A stretch of DNA of 64,000 nt from Rhizobium sp. 007 (GTDB lineage Bacteria > Pseudomonadota > Alphaproteobacteria > Rhizobiales > Rhizobiaceae). The notes under the pieces were generated by a model. It searched no databases. It was not told the DNA's origin and worked only from the letters and a program-made list of their open reading frames with translations. This document shows, piece by piece, positions 54,993 to 62,660 of this stretch (its first letter is position 1; each line of letters begins with the position of its first letter). The stretch lies in the NCBI RefSeq assembly GCF_015353075.1, contig NZ_CP064188.1:2170001-2234000 (forward strand), written 5' to 3'. Made by a program: the position numbers and the translations under genes.

Positions 54993-55575
54993 ATGAGGGT
55001 TCGGTGATGATGTCGAGGATCAGGGCCGCCAGCGGCGCTTCGGAGCCCGCAAAGCTCTCGATCATGGCATCGAGGACGCGATCGCGGTCAAGCGCCTCTT
55101 CATTGAAGGGAAGGCCAACGTGCTCGGCCAGGACCGCGAGCAACGTCAGCTGCGTGCGGCCGTTGCCTTCGCGGAAAGGATGGACCGCGTTGATCTCGGC
55201 TAGCAGATGTGCGGCTTGGGCCGCGAATTCGGCGGGCGCCAGGCCTTCGAAATAATTGGCATTCGCCAAGAACTGAAACGCCTGGCCCAGCTGGGCGTGG
55301 ATGTGCTCGGGGTAGCAGAACCAGTTGCCGCCCTTCCCGATCCGGATCGTGCGGATCTCGCCGGCCCAATCGTAAACATCCTGGAAGAGGTGGTGATGAA
55401 GCGCCAGATAATGCGCGACGTCGAGATTTCCGGCCGGCCAGGCTTCGTCGGAGCGAATGACGAACATGGCGGTCTCGAACTCGTCCAGCTCGTCCTGGTC
55501 AGTCAGATCCAGCTTGTTGCGGAGCACAGTCGTGCCCGGATAACAGAGGGGATCGGATTCGGCGGTATAGACCAA
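54988..55575 (-). CDS. Fic-family AMP-transferase toxin
   Basis: Protein of 195 residues with a Fic domain. The catalytic motif is complete: HPFREGNGR at 132-140 followed by T, with the N-terminal GTTVLRNKLDLTD block typical of the FicT/VbhT side of the family. Such toxins transfer AMP to targets such as DNA gyrase and topoisomerase IV. The start is TTG at 55575, three bases after the stop of the small upstream gene, so the pair is co-translated. The C-terminus ends inside the left inverted repeat. Activity is expected from the intact motif but not shown. Confidence 0.9.
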   Translation of the reverse strand: MVYTAESDPLCYPGTTVLRNKLDLTDQDELDEFETAMFVIRSDEAWPAGNLDVAHYLALHHHLFQDVYDWAGEIRTIRIGKGGNWFCYPEHIHAQLGQAFQFLANANYFEGLAPAEFAAQAAHLLAEINAVHPFREGNGRTQLTLLAVLAEHVGLPFNEEALDRDRVLDAMIESFAGSEAPLAALILDIITEPSS

Positions 55576-55578
55576 TGC

Positions 55579-55779
55579 TTAGGCGGACTTGCGAGCGAAC
55601 TGCGCGCGGATAGCCTGGCGGCGTTCCTCGGCCGGCTGGTCCTTGGTCTGGGCGAGGATCTTGCGCATGCGCGGGCTGAGCACGAGACCTTCAACGGCAC
55701 TGATCTTCTCGGCACGCGCCTGCGAAAGGCGGCCGGTCTTGGCGTTGCGGTTTAGTTTGGGCGTTTTGAGAGTGTTCAT
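55579..55779 (-). CDS. FicA/VbhA-like antitoxin
   Basis: Protein of 66 residues directly upstream of the Fic toxin. The inhibitory helix contains SAVEGLVLSP (27-36). Known antitoxins use S/T-x-x-x-E-G/N; here the serine-to-glutamate distance is one residue shorter (S27-A-V-E30-G31), while the E-G pair is kept. The glutamate is the residue that blocks ATP positioning in the Fic active site. Basic, lysine/arginine-rich ends are typical of such small partners. Call rests on position, size and the E-G motif. Confidence 0.78.
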   Translation of the reverse strand: MNTLKTPKLNRNAKTGRLSQARAEKISAVEGLVLSPRMRKILAQTKDQPAEERRQAIRAQFARKSA

Positions 55780-56014
55780 GAATCAGAACCTATCACGTCC
55801 TTATGGCAGGCGCCAAAAGGATTCCGCTTGGCAAGCCTCGGCCGGCGTGATTCACTGCGGGCACGGTACAGGCTGGGAAGCCGATGACCGTAAAGGGTTA
55901 GGATGCCATCATGGAAAAGTGGTGGCATCCGCCATTCAGGCGCGCTTCAAACGCGTTTAGCCTTCCCAGCCGACCTGTCTCCCGTTTTCCAGGTAAAACC
56001 TCTTAAAAAACGCC

Positions 56015-56066
56015 CCTAACCCTTTTCGAAATATCCTCGGCGGTGTGGGGGCAGACAGCCCCCACG
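56015..56066 (-). repeat. Right inverted repeat of the ficTA unit
   Basis: Inverted partner of 54943-54992, with 25 of 26 inner positions matching and the same outer hairpin (GGGGGC at 56047-56052, GCCCCC at 56058-56063). The two repeats enclose about 1.1 kb that contains only the toxin-antitoxin pair and a short spacer. No transposase gene lies between them. Confidence 0.8.
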
Positions 56067-56421
56067 GTACATTCGGCATTATGAGAAATGCGTTCGGTGT
56101 TTGCACGAGCCCGGGATCTCGATCTCGACCTGGTCGACCCGATCCTGGTTGGGCTGACTACCTTGTAGCGGCCGATCAGGGGGAAGGTTTCGGTCGCGCG
56201 CCGGTGTCCCGGCCCTCACGGCCACCCTTGAGGTTGGTGATGCGGATATTTGTCGCCGGCAGCCGCGAGGGCGCGTTCCAGATCCTCGTACTACTTGCCG
56301 CCAAGTTCGCGCCGGCAGAACTTGAGGGGGCGGAATGCTCGGCTTGAGGCCGTTGGCCTCGTCGATGCGGAAGCGCCGTGTGGCACCTCTCGGCGCGCCT
56401 TGGCAACAGACTTCGATTGAT
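56067..56421. other. Gap between ficTA unit and GntR gene, no recognised gene
   Basis: About 355 bp. Short frames on both strands run through it without family signal or ribosome-binding sites. The sequence is GC-rich and coding-like in composition, so it may be the remnant of a plasmid or integrated-element gene. I assign nothing. Confidence 0.3.
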
Positions 56422-56431
56422 ATACTAGTAT
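56422..56431. promoter_or_regulatory. Candidate operator for the GntR regulator
   Basis: A perfect 10-bp palindrome ATACTAGTAT lies 27 bp upstream of the GntR start at 56459. FCD-class GntR regulators commonly bind short AT-rich palindromes of this type, and the position suits control of its own gene and uxuA downstream. Not seen elsewhere in the window. Confidence 0.45.
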
Positions 56432-56458
56432 GCACACGAAGTCATATTCAGGCAGTCC

Positions 56459-57181
56459 ATGCGGCAGGCGTCCAGTTCCGAAGCGATCGATTTTCCGGCT
56501 CTTTTGGAAAGACCGGCGAAGCTTCGCCGCGTAACGGCGGCGGATGCGATTTTCGAGAGCCTTCATGCCGACATCGTTTCGCTGCGCATGCCGCCAGGAA
56601 TTGCGCTTCACGAAAAGCGCGTCGCCGAGGAATTCGGCGTCAGCCGCACGCCGGTGCGTGAAGCGCTGCTTCGTCTTGCCGAAGGCGGGCTCGTCGAGAT
56701 TTATCCGCAGTCCGGCACCGTCGTTTCGCGTATCCCCGTATCGGCAATCCCGGAAGCGGTTGTCGTTCGCAAAGCACTGGAAGGCACGACCGTCGAGAGT
56801 GCCGCCAGAATGGCCAAGCCGCACCACATTGCCCGGCTCGATGCCATCATCTCCCGGCAGGAAGCGCTTGCCGCCCTCGGCGACGTGTCGAGCTTCCATG
56901 AAGAAGACGAGGCCTTTCACGAGGTGATAACCCAGATCGCCGGCTATCCCGGTATCTGGACCATCCTGAAAACGGTCAAGGTGCAGATCGACCGAGCCCG
57001 GCGGCTGACGCTTCCAGCCTTGGGCCGCATGGATAATGTGGTTCCCGAACACTGTGCTATCCGCGATGCGATCGCAGCCCACGATGCGGAAGCCGCCCGC
57101 AACGCCATGCTTCACCATCTGAGCGCCGTCATCCCCGATGTCGCGGAGCTTCGAACACGTTATCCCGATTATTTCTGCTGA
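56459..57181 (+). CDS. GntR-family regulator, FCD type (UxuR-like context)
   Basis: Regulator of 240 residues. The winged helix-turn-helix (about 25-95) contains LHEKRVAEEFGVSRTPVREA, the classic GntR pattern, followed by an FCD ligand-binding domain with its histidine-containing helices (SSFHEEDEAFHEVITQ and LHHLSAVIPDVAEL). It is 47 bp upstream of uxuA on the same strand, so it most likely controls hexuronate breakdown and senses a hexuronate or its product. ATG at 56459 is used; a preceding ribosome site is weak. Confidence 0.9.
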   Translation: MRQASSSEAIDFPALLERPAKLRRVTAADAIFESLHADIVSLRMPPGIALHEKRVAEEFGVSRTPVREALLRLAEGGLVEIYPQSGTVVSRIPVSAIPEAVVVRKALEGTTVESAARMAKPHHIARLDAIISRQEALAALGDVSSFHEEDEAFHEVITQIAGYPGIWTILKTVKVQIDRARRLTLPALGRMDNVVPEHCAIRDAIAAHDAEAARNAMLHHLSAVIPDVAELRTRYPDYFC

Positions 57182-57228
57182 AGCAGCCGGCAGAATCCAT
57201 AAGCAACGAGACAGCAAGGAGGAAACAG

Positions 57229-58416
57229 ATGCGGCAAGGTTGGAGATGGTTTGGGCCCGAGGCTCCCGTCACCCTGGACGATGTACGCCAGACGGGCGCG
57301 ACGAACATCGTTTCCTCGCTGCATCAGGTTCCGATCGGCCGCGCCTGGACGCAAAGCGAAGTCAGCGAACGCAAGGCCATGATCGAAACCACGCCGCCCG
57401 GCCGCTCGTCCCTCACCTGGTCCGTCGTCGAGAGCATTCCGATCCCTGATGCAGTCAAGCGCAAGGGCGGCCAGGCCAAGGCCGAAATCGAGGCTTGGAT
57501 TGCAAGCCTCGAAGCCGTCGCCGCCTGCGGGATCCCGATCATCTGCTACAACTTCATGCCCGTAGTCGACTGGACACGCACCGAGCTCGATTACGAGATA
57601 TCGACGGGCGCGACCGCCATGCGCTTCGACCACGAACGCTTTGCTGCCTTCGACCTCTTCGTGCTGCAGCGTCCAGGCGCCGAAAAGGAATATTCAGCGG
57701 ACGACCGGAAACGCGCCCGCGAGGTCTACGAGGCTATGCCGGAAGCCGAGATCGCCGAGGTCACCCGTATCATAACCTCAGCCCTGCCCGGCTCGACAAC
57801 CGAGCCTTTGACCATTCCCGGCTTCCGCGAAAAGCTTGCCGCCTATGCCGGCATCGACGCCGAAAAGCTCCGCCAGCACCTCATCGAATTCCTTCAGGCC
57901 GTCACACCTGCCGCCGAAGCGCGCGGCGTCAAGCTGACGCTCCATCCGGACGATCCGCCGCGTTCGCTCTTCGGCCTGCCGCGCATTGCCTCGACGGCAG
58001 ATGACTACGCTGCCCTTTTCGAGGCCGTACCATCAAAGGCCAACGGCATGTGCTACTGCACCGGCAGCCTCGGCGTGCGTGCCGACAACGACCTGCCGGC
58101 GATCGCCCGACGCTTTGCCTCGCGCATCTACTTCGCGCATCTGCGCGCCACCAAGCGTGAAGGCGACGGCCGCTCCTTCCATGAAAGCGCACATCTGGAA
58201 GGTGATGTCGATATGGTCGCGGTTCTCAAGGAACTCGTGGCCGAGGACCGCAAGCGCGGCCCGAAAGACGAAATCGTGTTTCGCTCCGACCATGGTCACC
58301 GTATGCTGGATGATCTGAACAAGACCGTCACGCCAGGCTATCCCGCGATCGGCCGCATGCGCGGACTGGCGGAACTGCGCGGCATCCTGCACGCGCTCGG
58401 TGCCAAACCATCCTGA
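57229..58416 (+). CDS. uxuA: Mannonate dehydratase
   Basis: Enzyme of 395 residues that dehydrates D-mannonate to 2-keto-3-deoxygluconate (EC 4.2.1.8) in D-glucuronate breakdown. It shows the UxuA pattern: MRQGWRWFGPEAPVTLDDVR at the N-terminus, CGIPIICYNFMPVVDWTRT, and the metal/substrate region KLTLHPDDPPRSLFGLPRIA with CYCTGSLGVR. ATG follows AAGGAGG at ideal distance. It is co-oriented with the GntR gene. Neither uxuB nor uxaC is present nearby, so the remaining steps are encoded elsewhere. Confidence 0.95.
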   Translation: MRQGWRWFGPEAPVTLDDVRQTGATNIVSSLHQVPIGRAWTQSEVSERKAMIETTPPGRSSLTWSVVESIPIPDAVKRKGGQAKAEIEAWIASLEAVAACGIPIICYNFMPVVDWTRTELDYEISTGATAMRFDHERFAAFDLFVLQRPGAEKEYSADDRKRAREVYEAMPEAEIAEVTRIITSALPGSTTEPLTIPGFREKLAAYAGIDAEKLRQHLIEFLQAVTPAAEARGVKLTLHPDDPPRSLFGLPRIASTADDYAALFEAVPSKANGMCYCTGSLGVRADNDLPAIARRFASRIYFAHLRATKREGDGRSFHESAHLEGDVDMVAVLKELVAEDRKRGPKDEIVFRSDHGHRMLDDLNKTVTPGYPAIGRMRGLAELRGILHALGAKPS

Positions 58417-58498
58417 TCGTGAGAGAGCCCTCCAGGCCCGCCATTCCGATTTTCGGAGGTTGCTTTTCCTCGTTTTGTCTCACCGGAATTTCGGCTCG

Positions 58499-58978
58499 AT
58501 GAAAGCGGGAAATTTTTGCGGGTCATATAGCTCTTCCGGCTATGCGGGCGCCTCGGTCATTGACTACGATCTCGATTACTTTGTTGAGGCAGCTTCTGTC
58601 GATTTTGCCAATGGAAAAGCTGTTTGCGACCATCGCGCCCTATCCGTCCGCTATCCCGTAGACCTTGAAAACCGATACAGTCGCCACTGGCCACCCTTCC
58701 TGTTGGATCTAATGCCACAAGGACATGCGCGCCGGAAACTTGCCGAACACCTTGAGCCGAACGACGCTTCGCGCGAAGCCGATCTTCCCCTCCTGCTCCG
58801 GGCGGCGACCGGAGGGATTGGCAATATTCGCATCAAAGAAGCGGCTGATGCCGAAGCGGCTCGTCTACGTGAGGTTCAACGCCAGGGCGTGACCGAGAAC
58901 GACATTCTCGAGCGTACCGATCACTTCATGGCGCGATGCGCTGAGATTGCCGACGGCGTTTTGGCAACCAGTTCATGA
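58499..58978 (+). pseudogene. Truncated HipA-like gene (N-terminal part)
   Basis: About 159 residues from ATG at 58499 resemble the N-terminal half of HipA/YjjJ-type kinases: FFLLDL-like PPFLLDLMPQGHARRKLAEH, LPLLLRAATGGIGNIRIKEA and then a stop. The kinase core with its ATP-binding and catalytic loop is absent; the sequence passes straight into the next gene. The frame extends upstream to overlap uxuA, but I see no evidence for that start. Probably a remnant of a toxin-antitoxin or kinase gene after a deletion. Confidence 0.6.
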
Positions 58979-58999
58979 TGCCGGCAAGGAACTGATCAT

Positions 59000-59308
59000 A
59001 TGGCTCGATGGAAGAAGCCGAGCAAAGAGGAAGTCCGGGAACTGCGCCAAATCTTGGCGGAGCGCGCGCGCCATGGCGCGCTGCGCCTGCCTGGCGCGGC
59101 GCTCGAAATCCGCAAGAGCATCGGCATGACGCAGGAGGCGTTCGCCAAGACGCTCGGGCTTACCCGCCGACAGGTTGCCGAAATCGAAACCGGCACAGGT
59201 AACCCGACTCTAGAGACGCTAGACAAGATCGGCAGGCTATTCGGCTTCGCTGTTGGATTTGTACCGAAAACGCCGCGCGACGATGAGCCAGGATCACCCC
59301 TGGGGTAA
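59000..59308 (+). CDS. HipB-like helix-turn-helix protein
   Basis: DNA-binding protein of 102 residues. A Cro/C1-type helix-turn-helix occupies about 36-85 (LEIRKSIGMTQEAFAKTLGL, TRRQVAEIETGTGNPTLETL), with a lysine-rich N-terminus. ATG at 59000 has AAGGA nine bases upstream. HipB-type antitoxins normally precede hipA; here the gene follows a truncated hipA, so it may be the surviving part of a rearranged module. Its DNA target is unknown. Confidence 0.78.
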   Translation: MARWKKPSKEEVRELRQILAERARHGALRLPGAALEIRKSIGMTQEAFAKTLGLTRRQVAEIETGTGNPTLETLDKIGRLFGFAVGFVPKTPRDDEPGSPLG

Positions 59309-59462
59309 AGCCTGGTTCAGGAACCGACTGTTAGCGCACCCCGACTGTCTGCCCATTTGGCAGCCGCTCATGTGCGTCCTGCCCGGACAGGAGAGCCAAT
59401 CGGAATCCCTGCCGAAAGGCTGGAGAAGGTGGGCGTTGAATCCAGAGCCCTTGACCATCCCG

Positions 59463-60233
59463 CTAGCGCGATTTTCCATCATCCGCCTGCATGACTTCCG
59501 GCGCAAACCGTCCCCTTTCGTCAGCTTCCATCAACTCGTTACTGACGTTGCGGATGTGGCGCGCCATCGCCTTGTAGGCGGCGTCGGGATTGCGCAGACG
59601 CAGAGCCGTCAGGATTGCATGGTGATCGCCGATCCAGAGCGGGCGCACGCTTGGCGCGTGGATATGCTCATGCAGTTTTTTCCACATCAGCGACTCGTCG
59701 CGCTGAACCCAAAGCGCCTCGACGATTGAAACGATGATGGCATTACCGGTCATGCGCGCAATCGTCACATGGAAATCGCGGTCGCCCTTTTCGTTGTTTA
59801 AGGTGACGTCGGTCTCATGCTCCATCTGAGCGATACAGTCCTCGAGCACGGCAATATCGTAATTCGTCGCGCGTTCGGCCGCCATGGCGGCGGCACTCGC
59901 CTCGACTGCAAGCCGGGCTTCCAGAAGTTCGAACGGGCCGGGGCCGGCATCCGCACTGATCTTGTCAAAATTGACCTGATTGCCGCGGACCGGCAAAACG
60001 ACGATGCCGGCCCTGCCCTTGACTTCGACCAGGCCGCGCATCTCCAGAGCAATAACCGCCTCGCGCACGACCGGGCGGCTGACTTCGAGTTCTTCGGCAA
60101 GCTCGCGTTCGGAAGGCATGCGCCAGTCCGGGTTCTTGGCGTTTGCCTCGATCATGCGCGCAATACGGCGTGCGACGATCTGATAAAGCCGCTGCTCCCC
60201 CTGAAGCCGAAGCGCTGGTACGGCTGCCCCCAT
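59463..60233 (-). CDS. FadR-type GntR regulator
   Basis: Regulator of 256 residues. The N-terminal DNA-binding domain has MPSERELAEELEVSRPVVRE and ALEMRGLVEVKGRAGIVVLP; the C-terminal FCD domain follows (AAMAAERATNYDIAVLEDCI, FHVTIARMTGNAIIVSIVEA). Start at 60233 has AAGGAGG at ideal spacing; the frame opens six codons earlier. It is the last gene of the minus-strand operon with two dehydrogenases and is the likely regulator of the divergent promoter at 62405-62660, where TGGT...ACCA sites lie. Confidence 0.9.
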   Translation of the reverse strand: MGAAVPALRLQGEQRLYQIVARRIARMIEANAKNPDWRMPSERELAEELEVSRPVVREAVIALEMRGLVEVKGRAGIVVLPVRGNQVNFDKISADAGPGPFELLEARLAVEASAAAMAAERATNYDIAVLEDCIAQMEHETDVTLNNEKGDRDFHVTIARMTGNAIIVSIVEALWVQRDESLMWKKLHEHIHAPSVRPLWIGDHHAILTALRLRNPDAAYKAMARHIRNVSNELMEADERGRFAPEVMQADDGKSR

Positions 60234-60284
60234 GATACCTCCTTGCGCCACCCTTAAGACGGGTGACGCATTTCTGTTTGCCGC

Positions 60285-61382
60285 TCAGGCGCTGGCGGCC
60301 ATACGCCGCTCTTCGTCCGGAAGCCACGAGTGGTAAAGCGGATGCTCGGCGGTGATCGGCAGCGGCGTCGGCTTGCCGGTGCGCTGCGAATGATAGGCCG
60401 CCGTCACCAGTTCCAGCGAATTGCGCGCGTCTTGCAGCGTCACCGGCGGCTCCTTGTCTTCGATGATCGCCTGATGGAACAGCTCGAACTGGCGGGTATA
60501 GCCGTCTTCCTTCACTTCGTAGCCGGCGAGCGCTTCGTCGACGCGCTTCTGGTGCTCCTCGGTGCCTGCGATGAAGCTCCACGGATCACGACCCATCGTA
60601 TAAGGTTCGAGAATGCTTTCGGCGACGAGATCATGGAAGCAGAAGCGCAGGCGCGAGATCTCCTTGCGTGAGCCGAGCGTCATGGAAAGTGCCGCCAGCG
60701 ATCCGTTCTGCATCTTGACGGAAAGCGCCATCGTATCTTCGACTTCGATCTTGTTTACCAGCGTCGCGCCGTAGGCAAAGACTTCGGCGCAGGCGCCATG
60801 CACATAGTTCAGCATGTCGTGCGCATGGATCGCGTGCCCCAGCAGACCGCCGCCGAGCTCGCTCTTCCACTTTCCGCGCCACGGAACTTCGTAGTAGGCA
60901 GGGCCACGCCACCAATGGGTCTCGATCGTCGTCAGGAAGGGACGCCCGGTCAGACCAAGTTCGATCAGCAGCTTCAGCTTCTGAAGACCGGAGCCGTAGC
61001 GATACTGAAAGATCGGCATGAGTTTCTTGCCGCCGGAACGCGCAACAATGCGGCTCATCTCGTCGACGTCGGCAATCGAGCCGAAGAGCGGTTTTTCGCA
61101 AATCACATGTTTTCCCGATTCGATGCCCTTCTTGCAGAGTTCGAAATGAGAATCCGGCGGCGTCGAAATATCGATGATGTCGAGATCGTTGCGGACAAAG
61201 AGGTCGTCGACATTCTGAGTATACTCGCCAATGCCATGCATTTCGCAAAGTTCGCGGCCGCGTTCTTCGTCCAGCGAGCAAAGCACCGGCACGTCGAAAA
61301 GGTCCTTGTTCCAGTCGTAGCCGATCAGATGGCGCGAAGCGATGCCCGCACCGATTACGCCAACGCGCAATTTCTTCGTCAT
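60285..61382 (-). CDS. Gfo/Idh/MocA-family sugar oxidoreductase
   Basis: NAD(P)-dependent sugar dehydrogenase of 365 residues. The Rossmann motif is VGVIGAGIASRHLIG near 6-20 and the EKP motif that binds the nicotinamide is HVICEKPLFGS. A C-terminal alpha/beta substrate domain follows. Start at 61382 has AGGAGGAGATATC upstream. It lies 11 bp after a second dehydrogenase gene and 51 bp before the FadR-type regulator. Substrate is a sugar or inositol; the partner ABC transporter probably imports it. Confidence 0.9.
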   Translation of the reverse strand: MTKKLRVGVIGAGIASRHLIGYDWNKDLFDVPVLCSLDEERGRELCEMHGIGEYTQNVDDLFVRNDLDIIDISTPPDSHFELCKKGIESGKHVICEKPLFGSIADVDEMSRIVARSGGKKLMPIFQYRYGSGLQKLKLLIELGLTGRPFLTTIETHWWRGPAYYEVPWRGKWKSELGGGLLGHAIHAHDMLNYVHGACAEVFAYGATLVNKIEVEDTMALSVKMQNGSLAALSMTLGSRKEISRLRFCFHDLVAESILEPYTMGRDPWSFIAGTEEHQKRVDEALAGYEVKEDGYTRQFELFHQAIIEDKEPPVTLQDARNSLELVTAAYHSQRTGKPTPLPITAEHPLYHSWLPDEERRMAASA

Positions 61383-61393
61383 GATATCTCCTC

Positions 61394-62404
61394 CTATCGT
61401 CCGCCGAGCCGGGAAGCCTTGGCCTGCGCCTCAAGCGAAAGGCGGCAGACCTCGTAGACGTGCGCCTGCGTCATCGCCGTTTCCGTGCGATCGCGCACGT
61501 CGGCGGTGAATGCTTCAAAATAGTCGAGCTTCTCGCTGCTGCAGTCGATGTAGGTATTTTCCTCGCCGTTCACGAGGAACAGATGATCCTTGCCGGGGCG
61601 GCCGGAAATATCGATGTATTTGCGAAGCTCGATATAGCCTTTGGTGCCGAGAATGGTCAGACGTCCGTCACCCCAGGTCGGCAGCGCCTCGGGCGTAAAC
61701 CAGTCGACGCGGACATAGCCGGACGCCTTGTCGGAGCGAAGCAATACCTCGCCGAAGTCCTGGAATGCCGGTTTCTCCGGCATGCCGAAGTTGCCGATTG
61801 CGCTTGCGACGACTTCGCCGCTCGTCGAGCCGGTATAGAAGAGAAACTGGTCGATCTGATGCGAGGCGATGTCTACGATGATGCCGCCAAAGGCTTCGGG
61901 ATCGAAAAACCAGTCCGGCCGCGTCGGCAGCTGCAGCCGGTGCGGTCCCATGCCGAGCGTCTGGATGACCTTGCCGATCGCGCCTTCCTTGACGAGTTTG
62001 GCTGCTTTGACCGCCGAGCGAACGCAATGGCGCTCCGAAAAGCAGATCGAGAAGATCTTGCCTGTCTCGGCGACGGCCTTCTTGACCTCCTCCAACTGCG
62101 CAAACGTCGTGACGCCCGGCTTGTCCGTCATCACGTCCTTGCCGGCCCTCATGGCGCGGATCGCAAGACCGGCGCGATCGCGCGGAATGGCGGAGATGCA
62201 GATGACGTCGATGGACGGATCGGCGAAAATCGTCTCGCGGTCGATCTGCGGCGCATCCGGATATGTCTTCTTGAAATTTTCGAGCAGCGCCGGAACAGAG
62301 GTCTTCGGGCAATAGCCAACGAATTCTCCACCCGCCGCTTGCAATCCCTTCACATGATCAAACGTGTGCGGATGGTCGATTCCGACAACGGCAAATCTCA
62401 GCAT
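61394..62404 (-). CDS. Gfo/Idh/MocA-family sugar oxidoreductase, variant EKP motif
   Basis: Second dehydrogenase of this family, 336 residues. It has the Rossmann start MLRFAVVGIDHPHTFDHV, which lacks a classic GxGxxG and reads GIDHPH, and the nicotinamide motif is TDKP (VMTDKPGVTT) instead of EKP. Such GIDHPH-type members are a recognisable subgroup of the family, often without known substrate. The start at 62404 has GGAGGA upstream; the frame opens seven codons earlier. It is the first gene of the minus-strand operon and lies 257 bp from the divergent binding-protein gene. Confidence 0.87.
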   Translation of the reverse strand: MLRFAVVGIDHPHTFDHVKGLQAAGGEFVGYCPKTSVPALLENFKKTYPDAPQIDRETIFADPSIDVICISAIPRDRAGLAIRAMRAGKDVMTDKPGVTTFAQLEEVKKAVAETGKIFSICFSERHCVRSAVKAAKLVKEGAIGKVIQTLGMGPHRLQLPTRPDWFFDPEAFGGIIVDIASHQIDQFLFYTGSTSGEVVASAIGNFGMPEKPAFQDFGEVLLRSDKASGYVRVDWFTPEALPTWGDGRLTILGTKGYIELRKYIDISGRPGKDHLFLVNGEENTYIDCSSEKLDYFEAFTADVRDRTETAMTQAHVYEVCRLSLEAQAKASRLGGR

Positions 62405-62462
62405 TTTAATATCGTCCTCCTGCAAAAGCCGTGGGAGCTGCGGCTTCTCGTCTCCTCATAAT

Positions 62463-62598
62463 TGGTCAAACCAGACACTCAAAGCTCGAACCTGTCAAGA
62501 ATGTTTTTGCAAATGGAACTGCGGCAAACCAGCCACATTAGCACTGGTTTTGGCAAAAATTCTTTCGCCTTGCAGGTTGACAATCTGGTAAGTCCAGA
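62463..62598. promoter_or_regulatory. Cluster of TGGT/ACCA inverted repeats in a divergent promoter
   Basis: Three operator-like repeats occupy the 256-bp spacer: TGGT-CAA-ACCA (62463-62473), AAACCAG with CTGGTTT spaced by 11 bases (62526-62550), and TCTGG-TAAGT-CCAGA (62584-62598). GntR regulators of the FadR group bind short palindromes with TGGT and ACCA halves, and such a regulator is encoded at 59463-60233. They probably coordinate the dehydrogenase operon and the transporter genes. Confidence 0.5.
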
Positions 62599-62660
62599 CA
62601 TGTTTATGGCAGATCGCCACCCCGGGCGGGAGGCCCTCGCGATCGCTGGAGGATCTGGAT

